Shown: piece by piece, positions 13,001-25,065 of the stretch | Layout of the letters: every line of letters begins with the position of its first letter | Numbering within the stretch: the first letter of the stretch is position 1 | Origin: Acholoe squamosa | Taxonomy: Eukaryota; Annelida; Polychaeta; Phyllodocida; Polynoidae | Length of the DNA stretch: 64,000 bases | Direction: 5' to 3' | Assembly: GCA_949317995.1 (NCBI GenBank) | Contig: OX439044.1 | Location: 23,260,733-23,324,732 of the forward strand | Translations under genes and position numbers: made by a program | The notes under the pieces: model-generated | The model's database searches: none | The model's input: only the letters and a program-made list of their open reading frames with translations | What the model was told of the DNA's origin: nothing

Positions 13001-16000
13001 GATTTGAACCCTGGGCCTTCTGGGACCAAGGCAGAGCACTTACACATGAGCCACAGGGGCTGCTGTGTATGACCACCTAAATGAAACTATACTAGCTAAA
13101 TCCTTACATTTTTTATCTCAATCATCCAAAACATCAGAAATATGCCTGGGACCATGTATCAATATTCTATCTAATGCAAAGATATACTTGAAAACTAAGT
13201 GCTGAGTAATTTATAAAAATGTCTAATCACTTTTGGATATGATTTTGGGGATTTATGTGACAAATCACTATATGATCCTATATAGGGTTGAATCTTCTGT
13301 ATCTAAAAAATATGCATGGGACCCCCATGTTATTTTTGCACATATCAAAAATACATATAATTTTGGGGCTCTGGTGAGAATATGGCGAAAATCTAATTAC
13401 CTTTACTCTATCCCCGCCAGCTACCTTAAAGTTGGCATATCTGCTAAAAGACAGATTTGAAAATTTGTGGAAACATGTCTAAATAGTTTGTAAATGCTCA
13501 TCTCTTTTGCTATGTAATTATTGTTCCAATTACTACTGGCCCCTAGTGCCTCAAAATGAAGCGTCTAATCACAATACATGTACAAAACACTCACTGCATG
13601 GCCCTTGACATTCCTGCTCAGCAGAGTGCCACCTGTTGGCTAGTCTGACAGGCTTTGTGTAGTGTTTAGTACACCTTGAGGAATAGGACTGGCTATTTAT
13701 CCACAGCACATAGGCTCCCTCTATAGGAAATTACGCACACCTGATTTATTACTAGGATAGGAATAAATACAGGACATAGGTTTTCTTTGTTTTGGAGCAG
13801 AAATATTTTACATAATCATTAGATATTTTAACACATTGTTTAGAATGTTGTGTAGATGGTGATGGATGAGAAAGCCTAAATTTGATAGTGTGATAGCGGA
13901 CGCGGACATGCCCACTTTAGTGAGTGGTCATTATTTATCAACAGGAGGGGGGGGGGGCGGGTGGTGGGTTTTTTACCCCCCCCTTGACGACAGTCAAATT
14001 TTTTTTGCCACCCCCCCCAAACCGGAGGCGCGGAGAATTTTCGCGCCCCTCTTTGAGCTATAGTAGCGCGCAGGCTTTTTTGCTAAAAAGAGGGTAAATT
14101 GTTTTAGACCCCCCCTCAAGAGGGGTCAAAATTTTGTAAGCCCCCTCTCAGGAGGGGTCTGAAATTTGTAGGCCCCCCTCAAACCCACCAACCCCCCCCG
14201 TTGATAAATAATGACCACTCCCTTAACTGTCTGTTCATAAAAGCAACATTCACTTCGCTTTCTCTCTCTCGTGGGGCTGGTTTGTTTAGATTACCACTGT
14301 AGTGTTTTAGTCTTGACTAGTAGAGAAGGACGACAAAGACAGCCACATCCAAGCCAGGCTTGAAAAGCCACACCCTGATATGCCATCATATGGGCCATAT
14401 TCTATAGTTTTTTCAGCGAATGTGTATTCACCACCTCTGCGGCCCTGGTGGAGATCTGCAGTCTAGGCGTGTCTAGTACTGACAGTACTGTAGTGATCTA
14501 CAAGACTGTACAAAATTCTGATTTTCTTCAAAACCTGGTGTTCGATCAAAAAAGCCTTTTTACCACTAATAGTAGAGATAGAGGGGAGCATGCAGAACTA
14601 ATAATTATGGATGTCTAATTAATATGAATGTTGAAAATATTATGTGGAAGTGTAAGATGGTCTGTGCGAGATTTGACAGTAATTGGCTAGCTTTACTGTT
14701 GTGATCTACTACCCTTTACTAGGCACTGAAATACCTCCACTGTGTGAGTCTGCTGCAGTAGAGGTGTGAAACTGTGATAAAGCTGAAACTGGGTAGTGTT
14801 AAACTCTCCTTTCTTTGCAAGCTTATTCTGAAGCTACCGTATCCTCCCGCGTAGAAGACACGCTGCGCGTATAGGACGCACCCCAAACTCAGCACATGCA
14901 TTTTCGCGTATAAGACGCACCTCTTAGGGGTGATTTTTGTCAATCCAGTACATTTCTATAGTAAAATTACCCCTCGTATAAGATGCACCCCCAATTTCAG
15001 TACATCCTATAAGACGCACCAGCATTTTGTTTGGCGTAGAGGATGCGTCTTATACGCGGGAGTTTACGGTATTTACTGGAGGATCTTTACCTACAAGGGC
15101 TCATTTTATCAGGCTTGGCTAGACCTTCAAAATCAATTTTTTTTTGTACAAGAATTAATGCAGGGAATTTTGCCTTGAGCCCATTGAAGTTCAACCAAAA
15201 GTTTAGAACCATTTTATGATGAGAAGATCACTGAGCACCTAAAAATAAATGGCTCCCACCTGTTCTATGGTTAAAAATGATCTAGAAAATGAATAGCTTT
15301 TCTTTTTCTAAGGGGCTGCAGTATGTTTGACAGACCCTGCAAACTTTTTGGGTGAGATTATTTCTGGACACTTGTCCCAACCTCCCCCATGTTGGGCACT
15401 TACTTTTCAATTAAGACCTTATTGTATGCATTTTATATGGTGAGGAAGTGATAGCTGTGATAAAAATAAGTGGTTTTGCTTTTTAAATGAAGTTTTTAAG
15501 ACAATTTAAATGGAAGTTATGATCATTCAAAAATCCTGAGTCAAAGACGATATTCTGCAGTGGTTCTGTCAGAGCGCACAGTTCAAGGGAAAAGGTGACC
15601 TCAAAAATTTGCTTTTACATTGTTTGATTATGATAAAATGTATTATTATTTACATCCTTGGGGTATATCTTACTAATCTGAAAAGAAAATTGCCCAAAAT
15701 AATCATTTTAGTGATCTAGTCTACCTAGGATTCTTTTTGCTTGATCACAAAATTGGATCCAAATTAAACTCTTAACTATGGCAGAATTCTGGGTCTGATT
15801 TGGTACATTTGGCCGGTCATAATTCCACTTTAAATTGACATCGAGACTTCATTTAAAAAGCAAATCCACTTCTTTTCTCAAGATCTATCCATTGCTCATT
15901 AGTTAAGTTTAATGGGATAAAGTCTTGAAAAAGTAGGTAAGTGCCTACCTTTGCAGAATCCTGATTTTCTCCCAATCCTATTGCTTCATCAAAAAATCCC

Positions 16001-17490
16001 TTTAGCCAGTAACAGTAGAGATATAGGGCAGTATGCGAAACTAAGAATTATTAATATCCGAATTACATAAATATTAAAAATCTAATGTGGAAGTGGAAGT
16101 ATGTCTGACTTGAGTGAGGCAAGCCTCACACTCACTGCTCTACCCCTGCCGCTCCCACATGGCAATTTCTACAACTTCCACATAAGATATTCAATATTTA
16201 TTTAAATCGGACATTCATGATTATTAGTTCTGCATGCTCTCCTCTATCTCTACTATTAGTGTTGTAAAGGATTTTTTAATCAAGCTACTGGAATAGGAGA
16301 AAATCAAGAGTACGTACAGGGTCGTAGTTTGCCACAGTACATTACCTAGGCTATGGCAGCGTCATACATGCCAACATTTCCGGGCCCCAGACCGGGAGAC
16401 CTATTTGAGTATTGACCATAGAGTGATTTTGAAGGGCATTCCCACAGAAAATTTTGAAAAACTATCTCAAAAAGAGCATTTTTTGTGCATCTTCTAAGAC
16501 TAAGTTGACAAAAGCCTCAAAATATCTAATCCCGGGAGATTTTATATAGCTGGAAGTGCAGAAATGTTTCAAAAACCGGGAGATTGGTGAAAAACCGGGA
16601 GAAATGGAGGGATAAATCCAGGCCGGGAGAAAGCATGAAAAATTGTCAAAATCCGGGAGTCTCCTGGCCAATCCGGGAGGATTGGCATTTATTTCATGTT
16701 GATATGCCCAAGATACTGACAGCCCATAGCTCTAGCACTCGATCGGCCGTATCGCACACCCCCCGTGCGATAACCTGCGAAAATATCACATGCCGAGGTC
16801 ACGTGACCATTTAGTGACGTCATAGCTCCAAGATGGCAATGTAAACAGTGCGCAGGGGGAGTCATTCTGGTAAATTTGATTCTATTTATCTGATTTAGAT
16901 GAAAATAACATAAAATAAATGCAAAGGCACACTCGTTGGAGGAATGTCGGGGGGTTATCGCACTTGCCGATCAGGTGCCGCATCGCACTCCGCCCTGCTG
17001 GTGTCGTGCGATACGGCACCTGATCGGCGCGTGCGATAACCTGCGGGCGTCGTGCGATACGGCACCTGATCGGCGCGCGATAACCCCTCGACATTCCTCC
17101 AACTCGTGAACCTTTGCTTATGTATGCAGCGTGAGTAGGGTGACCAGTGCCATGGCAGTGGCAGATCTCCAGAGACTCCACTACCATTATGTACTGCAAA
17201 CTGACGTCACGTGAAAAAACTCTATAAGCCTCCCCTTAAATTGGGTTCTAGTATAAGCTGCGGCTTATTCGAGAGAATTTACGGTAGTACCGGGTATGAA
17301 GGGTAGTAGGGGCAGTACAATGTAGTAAGCTACTGCCGTACTTACAACTTTGAAGCATCTCGGTCAGCGTTTCCAGTACTGCATCCTCAGCGTGGCTGAA
17401 ACCTGCTTCGCTGACGAGAGCCGCCACGGCTACCTTCATCGCTTTTCGACGGACATGGTCAGGGTGGTTCGATTCACACGCAGAAGACAT
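7033..17490 (-). CDS. TAF8: TAF8, transcription initiation factor TFIID subunit 8 (six exons)
   Basis: Coding exons on the minus strand: 17490-17346, 12077-11979, 11092-11030, 10567-10443, 8113-7966 and 7379-7033. All introns begin GT (five tested) and end AG, phases join without a frameshift, and the product is 308 residues, close to the usual ~310. TAF8 is a TFIID subunit whose N-terminal histone fold pairs with TAF10. Here residues ~16-95 form that fold (ALVSEAGF, ETLTEMLQS, LSDVVMSLIEMG). The conserved TAF8 C-terminal domain follows: LPAYAKRP, FPDPHTYIRT, YQLLREKAASQKRDVERALTRF, then IPYLEALIP. The tail is Q/E-rich and ends with DNPYLRP..MPRLK and a basic stretch resembling the known TAF8 nuclear localisation signal. 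The start codon was chosen because it opens exon 1 and gives normal length. It looks intact and functional. Confidence 0.93.
8114..10442 (-). other. TAF8 intron 4
   Basis: Bounded by GTCAGT donor (read on the minus strand at 10442-10437) and an AG acceptor at 8115-8114. It holds the microsatellite at 8581-8683 and words of the type 'gtcataag' and 'aagtcacaag' clustered near both 8220-8290 and 10010-10110 in mixed orientation, which may be remnants of an inverted-repeat element. No other gene is recognised. Confidence 0.5.
8581..8683. repeat. Compound microsatellite (CCGA/CCCT/CCAT units) in TAF8 intron 4
   Basis: Consecutive tetranucleotide runs: (CCGA)n, then CCCT-type, then (CCAT)n. It is intronic. 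Confidence 0.8.
13919..14224. mobile_element. MITE-like element, GTGGTCATTATTTATCAAC family
   Basis: It begins GAGTGGTCATTATTTATCAAC and ends with the reverse complement GTTGATAAATAATGACCACTC. The inside is G/C-run rich (ggggg..., ccccc...). The same ends occur at 18895-19190 and 22974-23270 and, changed, at about 18607-18836. It is non-autonomous, with no ORF. Confidence 0.65.
14835..15071. mobile_element. MITE-like element, TACCGTA family
   Basis: It starts TACCGTATCCTCCCGCGTAG and ends with the near-complement ending GCGGGAGTTTACGGTA, similar to the ends of the 1287-1878 element. Internally 'cgtataagacgcac' recurs. It is intronic in TAF8. Confidence 0.65.
16936..17102. mobile_element. Short inverted-repeat element in TAF8 intron 1
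   Basis: Ends TTGGAGGAATGTCG and CGACATTCCTCCAA are inverted repeats, followed inside by 'ggggttatcgc' and its complement. CTCG flanks both ends, a possible 4-bp target duplication. The inside contains repeats of 'gtgcgatacggcacctgatcgg'. A related fragment lies at 16738-16785. Confidence 0.6.
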
Positions 17491-17499
17491 TTCAGCAAA

Positions 17500-17560
17500 A
17501 ATATGGTTGCACTACTTATCCAAAATGGCTAACCCGGAAGTCGTCGGCTTTGACCTTGGA
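17500..17560 (-). promoter_or_regulatory. Candidate TAF8 promoter motifs
   Basis: Just upstream of the TAF8 start codon lie CCCGGAAGT (17533-17541), which fits an ETS-factor site, and AAAATGGC (17522-17529), which resembles a YY1 core. Both are common in TATA-less promoters of housekeeping genes. This is inference from motif and position only. Confidence 0.3.
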
Positions 17561-17613
17561 TGTTCCCGTAGTTGGCAACTCACACTCTATCTGTAGTGCA
17601 ACCAGCGAAAGTG

Positions 17614-17756
17614 ACCTGGGGCATTTTCGCGTGCCCCGATCCGGTTAACCCGGTCGACCATCTGTACCCATCGGACATACACCACAGCTACACCCCGGAT
17701 GTACCAGATCAAGTCACCCGGTTAACCGGGTTGGGTCCCGCGAAAATGCCCCCAGT
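17614..17756. mobile_element. Short inverted-repeat element near the TAF8 promoter
   Basis: 'CTGGGGGCATTTTCGCG' (as complement at 17739-17755) and 'CTGGGGCATTTTCGCG' at 17616-17631 face each other, followed inwards by matching 'ccggttaaccc' blocks. It is about 140 bp, a candidate MITE with hairpin potential. Confidence 0.5.
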
Positions 17757-17961
17757 GAATTAGAAAAAAGTAGAAGTTGTGTGAAAGCACAGAGTTACAA
17801 CAGTAGAAGTTGCAATGCTTTTGGCACGTGGTGGCGCCACTTCTTTTCGTGCGAGCAGCGCCGCAGGCGCTGGTGAAGATAAAAAGAGGGAAACCTATGT
17901 GCATTTGGAGGTATGGACTGGATCGTATAACGGGGCATCAACTCCGCCGTCAACTCCCAGT

Positions 17962-18381
17962 CGGTGCGTTCGGGCAGCGGTTTTGCAAGGATATCTATTG
18001 CATTATGGGTAGGGGTGACCTCGAACGCTAACTACACAATCTTAGCTTGTTCCCTCCACCCCCTTCCACCCCCGCCAGGTCTGGGTAGGTACCAGTCCCT
18101 AACTATGCTTGGGAGGGTAGTAAGTTGACTCAGGGATCAACATTGACCTACATGGGGAGGACCAATAGGGGGTGACCTTACAAACCAGCATTGATCCCTC
18201 GGCCGTACTCCGAACGCACCGACTGAGCTCCCAAGCATAGTTAAGGATTGGTACCTAGCCAGACCTGGCTGGGGTGGAAGGGGGTGGAGGGAACAAGCTA
18301 AGGTGGTGTAGTTAGCGTTCGAGGTCACCCCCACCCACAATGCACTGCATATGGTTAGAAAACCGCTGCCCGAACGCACCG
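17962..18381. mobile_element. Non-autonomous DNA transposon with CGGTGCGTTCGGGCAGCGG ends
   Basis: The left end CGGTGCGTTCGGGCAGCGG is matched by CCGCTGCCCGAACGCACCG at the right end. It interrupts the left arm of the palindromic repeat: the flank 'catcaactccgccgtcaac' before it is found reversed near 23.94 kb without this element. Internal blocks are shared with 4269-4675 and 24473-24812. Confidence 0.65.
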
Positions 18382-18894
18382 AATGTCTAGGTAGCTATAC
18401 ATTGGTGTGTTCAATAGGCACATATGGTGCGCGCTCCTTGCAGCGCGGAATTCCATCATCACTAGGTGAGGGAGCATATATTATCTACTGTAGGGATGGT
18501 GTACTTTGGGAATGGTGCAGGAGTGGCAGTTCTTTAACATGGGGGGAGAGGGCTGGGGGGGGAGGGGGTTTAGACTTTCTAGGAAAAAAAAATTCAAACC
18601 TGGAGTGATCATTTTTTAACAACAGGTGGGGGGGGGGGCTGGTGGGTTTGAGGGGGGGGGTAAGAATTTTTTCAACTCCTTGACCAGGGGGCAGAATTTT
18701 TTCCACCCCTCTAATGAGGGGGTCAAAATAATTTTAATTGTCTTCAGAGGGGGGGTCAATTTTTTTCCCCGCGTCTGTGCATAAACCCACCAGCCCCCCC
18801 CCCTCTGTTTTTATAAAAAAATGATCACTCCCTTAGGGGGAACAAAGAATTTCACCCCTTTTTTAAGTGAAAAAGCCCAGGCCCTACTATTAAA

Positions 18895-19190
18895 GGGAGT
18901 GGTCATTATTTATCAACGGGGGGAGGGTGGTGGTGGGTTTGAGGGGGGAGTTCGTAAAATATTCAGACCACTCCGAGGAGGGGGGTAAAAAATTTTGACC
19001 CTTCTTGAGGGGGGGGTGTAAAAATTTGACCCTTTTTTTAGCAAAAAGCCTGAACTCTTCTATAGATCAAAGAGGGGCGCAGGGGTGCGCAAATTGTTTT
19101 TACTGCTGTTGAGAGGTGGTGCGTAAAAAATGTTCTGGCATCCGCACAAAAACCCACCACCCCCGCTGTTGATGAATAAAGACCACTCCC
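18895..19190. mobile_element. MITE-like element, GTGGTCATTATTTATCAAC family (left arm copy)
   Basis: Starts GGGAGTGGTCATTATTTATC and ends with a near reverse complement (...GAATAAAGACCACTCCC). TAAA lies on both sides. Its mirror copy is at 22974-23270. Confidence 0.6.
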
Positions 19191-19584
19191 TAAAGAATAA
19201 AATGGGGGGGGGGAGTGGAAAAGACTCCTAACCCCTCTATGTTGCCAAGTGGGGATAGGGTGTTTACCCCTTTCACTTCAGTCTGGCTGGGGGGAGGGGT
19301 GGATGAGGGAGCATCTGTTAGGCTATTCATTTGATACAAATGACATCATGCAGGGGTAGCGGGAGGGGGGTTAGGCACGGCATGATGGGATTAATTTTCC
19401 ATATACCTTCAGCATTGCAATATTGGCAAAAAACATGATGGGGGGATCAAAAATGGTCGAAAAAAGCATAACATCATTTGTACACACCTCAATTGCAGAG
19501 GTGGTGGATAGGAATAGGGGGCCTATATTTCAGCGGGGTAGGCAATTTCTTTTTTATTGGGAGGGAAATGGGGATTTCATGTGA

Positions 19585-20430
19585 GTTGATGTCCTTTATA
19601 CAAAGCTGTCAGCTCCAGGTTCGATAGAGGGGGTAAAGACCCTGGAGTTGATGTCCTGCATACAGAGCTATCAGCTCCAGGTTCTAGAGGGCTTAGTACT
19701 GAGGCCTAGTGCATCCGCTATTGCTATATCTGGGAGCTGGCAAGATAAGGACTGATAAGAACCAGCATGGTGGGTACTGGGTGTTAAATAATGTACCCAA
19801 ATAATTCTGCAGTGGCTGGAGGGAGGCATCTCATTAGTTGATATTGTATCCCGGGTCAGCCCTATAGAGGTGGTATAGACCATGGGAGTTGATGTCCTGT
19901 ATACAGAGATGTCACCTCCAGGTTCTGTAATAGTGCTATAGACCATGGGAGGTGATGTCCTGCATACAGAGCTGTCAGCTCCAGGTTCTATATATGGGGT
20001 ATAGACCATGGGAGTTGAAGCCTGTATACAGAGATGTCACTTCCAGGTTCTGTAATAGTGCTATATACCATGGGAGGTGATGTCCTGCATACAGAGCTGT
20101 CAGCTTCAGGTTCTATATAGGGGGTATAGACCCTGGAGTTGATGTCCTGCATACAGAGATGTCACCTCCAGGTTCTGTTATAGTGCTATATACCATGGGA
20201 GGTGATGTTCTGCATACAGAGCTATCAGCTCCAGGTTCTATAGAGGTGGTAAAGACCATGGGGTGTGATGTCCTGTATAGAGAGCTATCAGCTCCAGGTT
20301 CTGTAGAGGGGGTATAGAGTAGACTATGGGAGGTGATGTCCTGTACACAGAGATGTCACCTCCAGGTTCTGTAATAGTGCTATAGACCATGGGAGGTGAT
20401 GTCCTGTATAGAGTAGTGTCAGCTCCAGGC
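19585..20430. repeat. ~60-bp minisatellite, left arm
   Basis: Units follow the pattern 'gaccatgggaggtgatgtcc', then 'tgtatacagagctgtcagctcc', then 'aggttctatagaggggg', with many variants; some units read 'gatgtcacctccaggttctgtaatagtgc'. The mirror array is at 21760-22560. A long open frame across the mirror array is a by-product of a unit length divisible by three. Confidence 0.75.
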
Positions 20431-21759
20431 ACAGTCAGGGGTGTCGGAAGCAATGTGACTTCAGGGGAGCCGACACGGGTCAGGTGGGGAGCAAATGACC
20501 AAGTTCACCATAACAGTGTATATTGGTTTCATAATTTGGGGGGTGCAAAATATAGTCTGGCCCCCTTAGTCTGAGATTGGGGGCATGGCCACCCTAAGCC
20601 CCCTATTCCGTCACCCCTGGCAGTGATGGTGGATAAACCATGGTCCTAATCTGATGGTGAAGGCCTCTATAGCAGGCCATCAGCTCCAAGTCAAGGCGAT
20701 ATACCATATTTCCCCATGTATAAGCCAAGGCTTATACAAGCATTAAGTGGTAAATTGGTCAGGCTTATACATGGAGCAGGCTATTACATGAAAGAGGAGC
20801 CTCCCACTTTGCAGTATTCCTAGCATAAATCTACCAATTATGTTTCAATATCCCATCTTTTACCTACAGCTTACAGTCTGATTTAATAGATGGGACATGA
20901 GTACAAATTGTACCGTGAAGAAATTGTCTAACTACCTTACATATAAGTGGAGTTATGGCCTAAAACGTAACATTTATTGGCTATTACAAGGGGCCTGGCC
21001 ATGTCATGGAGAAATATGGTGTTTACTATGGGAGTTGATGACCTGTATGGTGGGGTGTCAGCTTCGGGTCCTACTCAGGTGTAGAGTACTGGTGGTGAAG
21101 GCCTCTATAGTAGGGCATCGTCCCCATGTACTTTTATTGCTATGTAGCACTGGAACTTGTAAGTGATGACCACTATAGTAAGGCACCAACTCCAGGTGTT
21201 ACTATGGTAGGTGATGTTACTGGAGTTCATGGTCTGTATGCTAGGCTGTCAGCTATAGGTAATAACAGGGTGTTAGATAGCACTGAAGCTAATGACCTGT
21301 TTAATAGGTCATCAGCTCCAGATACTACCTATATCATTTGATGGTACAGGAGCTGACACCCCACCATACAGGTCATCAACTCCCATAGTGAATACCATAT
21401 TTCTCCATGTATTGATGGGGCCCCGTGTAAAAACTACTTTGAAAATAAATCAGACTGTAATCTGTAGGTAAAAGATGGGATATTGAAACATAATTGGTAG
21501 ATTTATGTGAGGAATAATGCAAAGTGGGAGGCTGCTTTTTTCATGAAATAGCCTGCTGCGTGTTTACGCCCGACCAATTTACAACTTAATGCTTGTCCGC
21601 GGGGAAATATGGTATATCGCATTGACTTGGAGCTGATGGCCTGCTATAGAGTCCTTCACCATCAGATTAGGACCAGGAGCTGAAAACCAACATCAGCTCC
21701 CATGGTTTATCCACCATCACCGTCAGGGGTGATGGAGCTGACACCAATATATACAGGAT

Positions 21760-22560
21760 ATCAACCCCCATGGTCTTTACCACCTCTATAGAACCTGGAG
21801 CTGAAAGCTCTGTATGCAGGATATCAACTCCAGGGTCTATACCCCCTATATAGAACCTGGAGCTGATAGCTCTCTATACAGGACATCACCTCCCATGGTC
21901 TTTATCACCACTATAGAACCTGGAGCTGATAGCTCTCTATACAGGACATCACCTCCCATGGTCTTTATCACCACTATCGAACCTGGAGCTGATAGCTCTG
22001 TATACAGGACATCACCTCCCATGGTCTTTATCACCACTATAGAACTTGGAGCTGACAGCTCTGTATACAGGACATCACCTCCCATGGTCTATAGCAGCTC
22101 TATAGAACCTGGAGGTGACATCTCTGTATACAGGACATCACCTCCCATGGTCTATACCCCCTCTACAGAACCTGGAGCTGATAGCTCTGTATGCAGGACA
22201 TCACCTCCCATGGTCTATAGCACTATTACAGAACCTGGAGGTGACATCTCTGTATACAGGACATCAACTCCCATGGTCTATACCACCTCTATAGGGCTGA
22301 CCCGGGATACAATATCAACTAATGAGATGCCTCCCTCCAGCCACTGCAGAATTATTTGGGTACATTATGTAACACCCAGTACCCACCATGCTGGTTCTTA
22401 TCAGTCCTTATCTTGCCAGCTCCCAGATATAGCAATGGCGGATGCACTAGGCCTCAGTACTAAGCTCGTACTAAGCCCTCTAGAACCTGGAGCTGATAGC
22501 TCCGTATGCAGGACATCAACTCCAGGGTCTTTACCCCCTCTATAGAACCTGGAGCTGACA
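21760..22560. repeat. ~60-bp minisatellite, right arm
   Basis: Reverse-complement counterpart of the left-arm array. Some adjacent units near 21880-22090 are almost identical, suggesting recent expansion. The 243-codon open frame at 21814-22545 translates to a monotonous repeat (about 20 residues per unit) and is not considered a gene. Confidence 0.75.
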
Positions 22561-22973
22561 GCTTTGTATGAAGGACATCAACTCACATGAAATCCCCATT
22601 TCCCTCCCAATAAAAAAAAAATTTGCCTACCCCTGAAATATAGGCCCCCTATTCCTATCCACCACCTCTGCAATTGAGGTGTGTACAAATGATGTTATGC
22701 TTTTTACGACCATTTTTGATACCCCCCCATCATGTTTTTTGCCAATATTGCAATGCTGAAGGTATATGGAAAATTAATCCCATCATGCCGGGCCTAACCC
22801 CCCTCCCGCTACCCCTGCATGATGTCATTTGTACCAAATGAATAGCCTAACAGATGCTCCCTCATCCACCCCTCCCCCCAGCCAGACTGAAGTGAAAGGG
22901 GTAAACACCCTATCCCCACATGGCAACATAGAGGGGTTTGGAGTCTTTTCCACTCCCCCCCTTTTATTCTTTA

Positions 22974-23270
22974 GGGAGTGGTCTTTATTCATCAACAGCG
23001 GGGGTGGTGGGTTTTTGTGCGGATGCCAGAACATTTTTACGCACCCCCTCTCAACAGCAGTAAAAACAATTTGCGCACCCCCGCGCCCCTCTTTGATCTA
23101 TAGTAGAGTTCAGGCTTTTTGCTAAAAAGAGGGTAAAATTTTTACAACCCCCCCGCCTCAAGAGGGTCAAAATTTTTTACCCCCCTCCTCGGAGTGGTCT
23201 GAATATTTTACGAACTCCCCCCTCAAACCCACCACCACCCTCCCCCCGTTGATAAATAATGACCACTTCC
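22974..23270. mobile_element. MITE-like element, GTGGTCATTATTTATCAAC family (right arm copy)
   Basis: Mirror of 18895-19190 within the palindrome; ends GGGAGTGGTC and GACCACTTCC. Confidence 0.6.
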
Positions 23271-23668
23271 TTTAATAGTAGGGCCTGGGCTTTTTCGCTT
23301 AAAAAAGGGGTGAAATTCTTTGTTCCCCCTAAGGGAGTGATCATTTTTTTTTATAAAAACAGGGGTGGGGCTGGTGGGTTTATGCGCAGACGCGGGGAAA
23401 AAAATTGACCCCCCCCCTCTGAAGACAGGTGAAATTATTTTGACCCCCTCATTAGAGGGGTGGAAAAAATTCTGCCCCCCTGGGCAAGGGGTTGAAAAAA
23501 TTCGTACCCCCCCTCAAACCCACCAGCCCCCCACCTGTTGTTAAAAAATTATCACTCCGGGTCTGAAATTTTTTTATCCTAGAAAGTCTAAACCCCCTCC
23601 CCCCCAGACCTCTCCCCCCATGTTAAAGAACTGCCACTCCTGCACCATTCCCAAAGTCCACCATCCCC

Positions 23669-24472
23669 ACTCATTCAGAACTGATTTTGTGAACCTCTGA
23701 AAAATGAATGCTCCCTTGTCTTGAACAGTGCAAAACATGCATCCCACCTCACATGTTGTAACGGGTATCCCAATAGCACTTGTATTTTACTAAATAATAC
23801 TTTTTTAGGTGGGCTAGGGAGGAGTAGAAAGTGTAGAATATGACTTTAAGTCAAATTCACATATAATTGAACCAATTTAATACATATACAACACTATTTT
23901 ATACATATATACACGAACATCAACTGGGAGTTGATGGCGGAGTTGACGACCCGTTATACGAGTCAGTTCCCCCTCGCATTTGTGGCTTTATTTCCCACCT
24001 GACGCCATTTTTGTTATGCTGGTACCGGGGTACATGATGGTACAATATACTCCATGCCGGGAAACAGCAAACCAATAAAAATAGTGAAAGAGGTAGCTAC
24101 CGCGAAACCATTACAACAGGTACTTTTTTTTTTACCCCCCTTAGGTCTCGGACCACCAAAACATTTCTCACTATAATCTATTATAGCTCAACGACCGATC
24201 AAACCCGCCTACAATGATTCAAATCGCCCAAAATGACCACAAATCTTTAGATACATCTTTTATCCTTAATCTGAGATGAAAAAAATATAGGTTTGACCAA
24301 TCCAGTTTTTTTCTATTGGCCTGCATGGTACCCACCTGCATTTTGACCTATTCTGCACCTAATAATTCAACAGTGCTCACTATTTTTTTAATGCCACCCA
24401 CCAGTGCCTAACCAAAGGGCCAGTGTGTCACAATTTATATTCTATGAATCAGTACAGTTTAGTGATTTATTT
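23669..24472. other. Intergenic, no gene seen
   Basis: Unique-looking sequence between the palindrome and the next inverted-repeat elements. The stretch near 23930-23965 pairs with 17920-17955 as a continuation of the palindrome arm. No coding signal. Confidence 0.4.
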
Positions 24473-24812
24473 CGGTGCGTTCGGAGTACGGCCGAGGGAT
24501 CAATGCTGGTTTGTAAGGCCACCCCCTATTGGTCCTCCCCATGTGGGTCACTCGGTGCGTTCGGAGTACGGCCGAGGGATCAATGCTAGTTTGTAAGGCC
24601 ACCTCCTATTGGTCCTCCCCATGTGGGTCAATGTTGATCCCTGAGTCAACTTACTACCCTCCCAAGCATAGTAAGGGACTGGTACCTAGCCAGACCTGGC
24701 TGGGGGGGAAGAGGGTGGAGGGTACCAGCTCAGGTGGTGTAGTTAGCGTTCAAGGTCACCCCTACCCATAATGCAATAGATATCCTTTGAAAACCGCTGC
24801 CCGAACGCACCG
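24473..24812. mobile_element. Non-autonomous DNA transposon, CGGTGCGTTCGG family
   Basis: Begins CGGTGCGTTCGGAGTACGGC (this end is duplicated at 24553) and ends CCGCTGCCCGAACGCACCG. A second, partial copy starts at about 24825 with CGGTGCGTTCGGGCAG. Related to 17962-18381. Confidence 0.6.
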
Positions 24813-25065
24813 ACTGTTGATCTTTCGGTGCGTTCGGGCAGTGGTTTTCTAACCATATGCAGTGCATTGTGGGTAGGGGTGACCTCGAACGCTAACTACA
24901 CAACCTTAGCTTGTTCCCTCCACCCCCTTCCACCCCAGCCATGTCAGTAGTATATATATAGGTCTTCTTTGGATATTTCTAAAAATAATTCAAAGAAGAC
25001 CTATATTTTTTGAATATCCAGAAAATACCTATTATTTTGGATAATAGGATTATTTTGGAAATAGT

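Larger units (their letters stand above)
12078..17345 (-). other. TAF8 intron 1, repeat-bearing
   Basis: This 5.3-kb intron is bounded by a GTAAGT donor at 17345-17340 and an AG acceptor at 12079-12078. It contains at least three small inverted-repeat elements (listed separately at 13919, 14835 and 16936), a poly-C/poly-G tract near 12667, and a region near 16370-16680 where 'ccgggag' recurs. No additional gene is supported. Confidence 0.6.
18490..23668. repeat. Large palindromic (foldback-like) repeat
   Basis: Two arms, about 18490-21066 and 21347-23668, are reverse complements of each other over nearly their full length, with a loop of about 280 bp. Matching landmarks include 'gctattcatttg' near 19341 with its complement near 22834, and 'gacctgtatggtggggtgtc' at 21038-21060 with its complement at about 21353-21375. 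Each arm holds a ~60-bp tandem repeat and copies of the GTGGTCATTATTTATCAAC element. Long tandem-repeat-filled inverted arms are typical of foldback transposons, but no transposase is present. Confidence 0.75.

Noticed and set aside
17524..17574. Plus-strand start MANPEVVGFDLGC resembling an Hsp70/110 N-terminus
   Set aside because: Too short, stops soon after, no following exon found. The adjacent sequence recurs near 5870 as a repeat.
21814..22545. 243-codon open frame with a repeating peptide
   Set aside because: It translates a ~60-bp minisatellite inside the palindrome. Unit length divisible by three keeps the frame open, and the mirror arm has a broken version.
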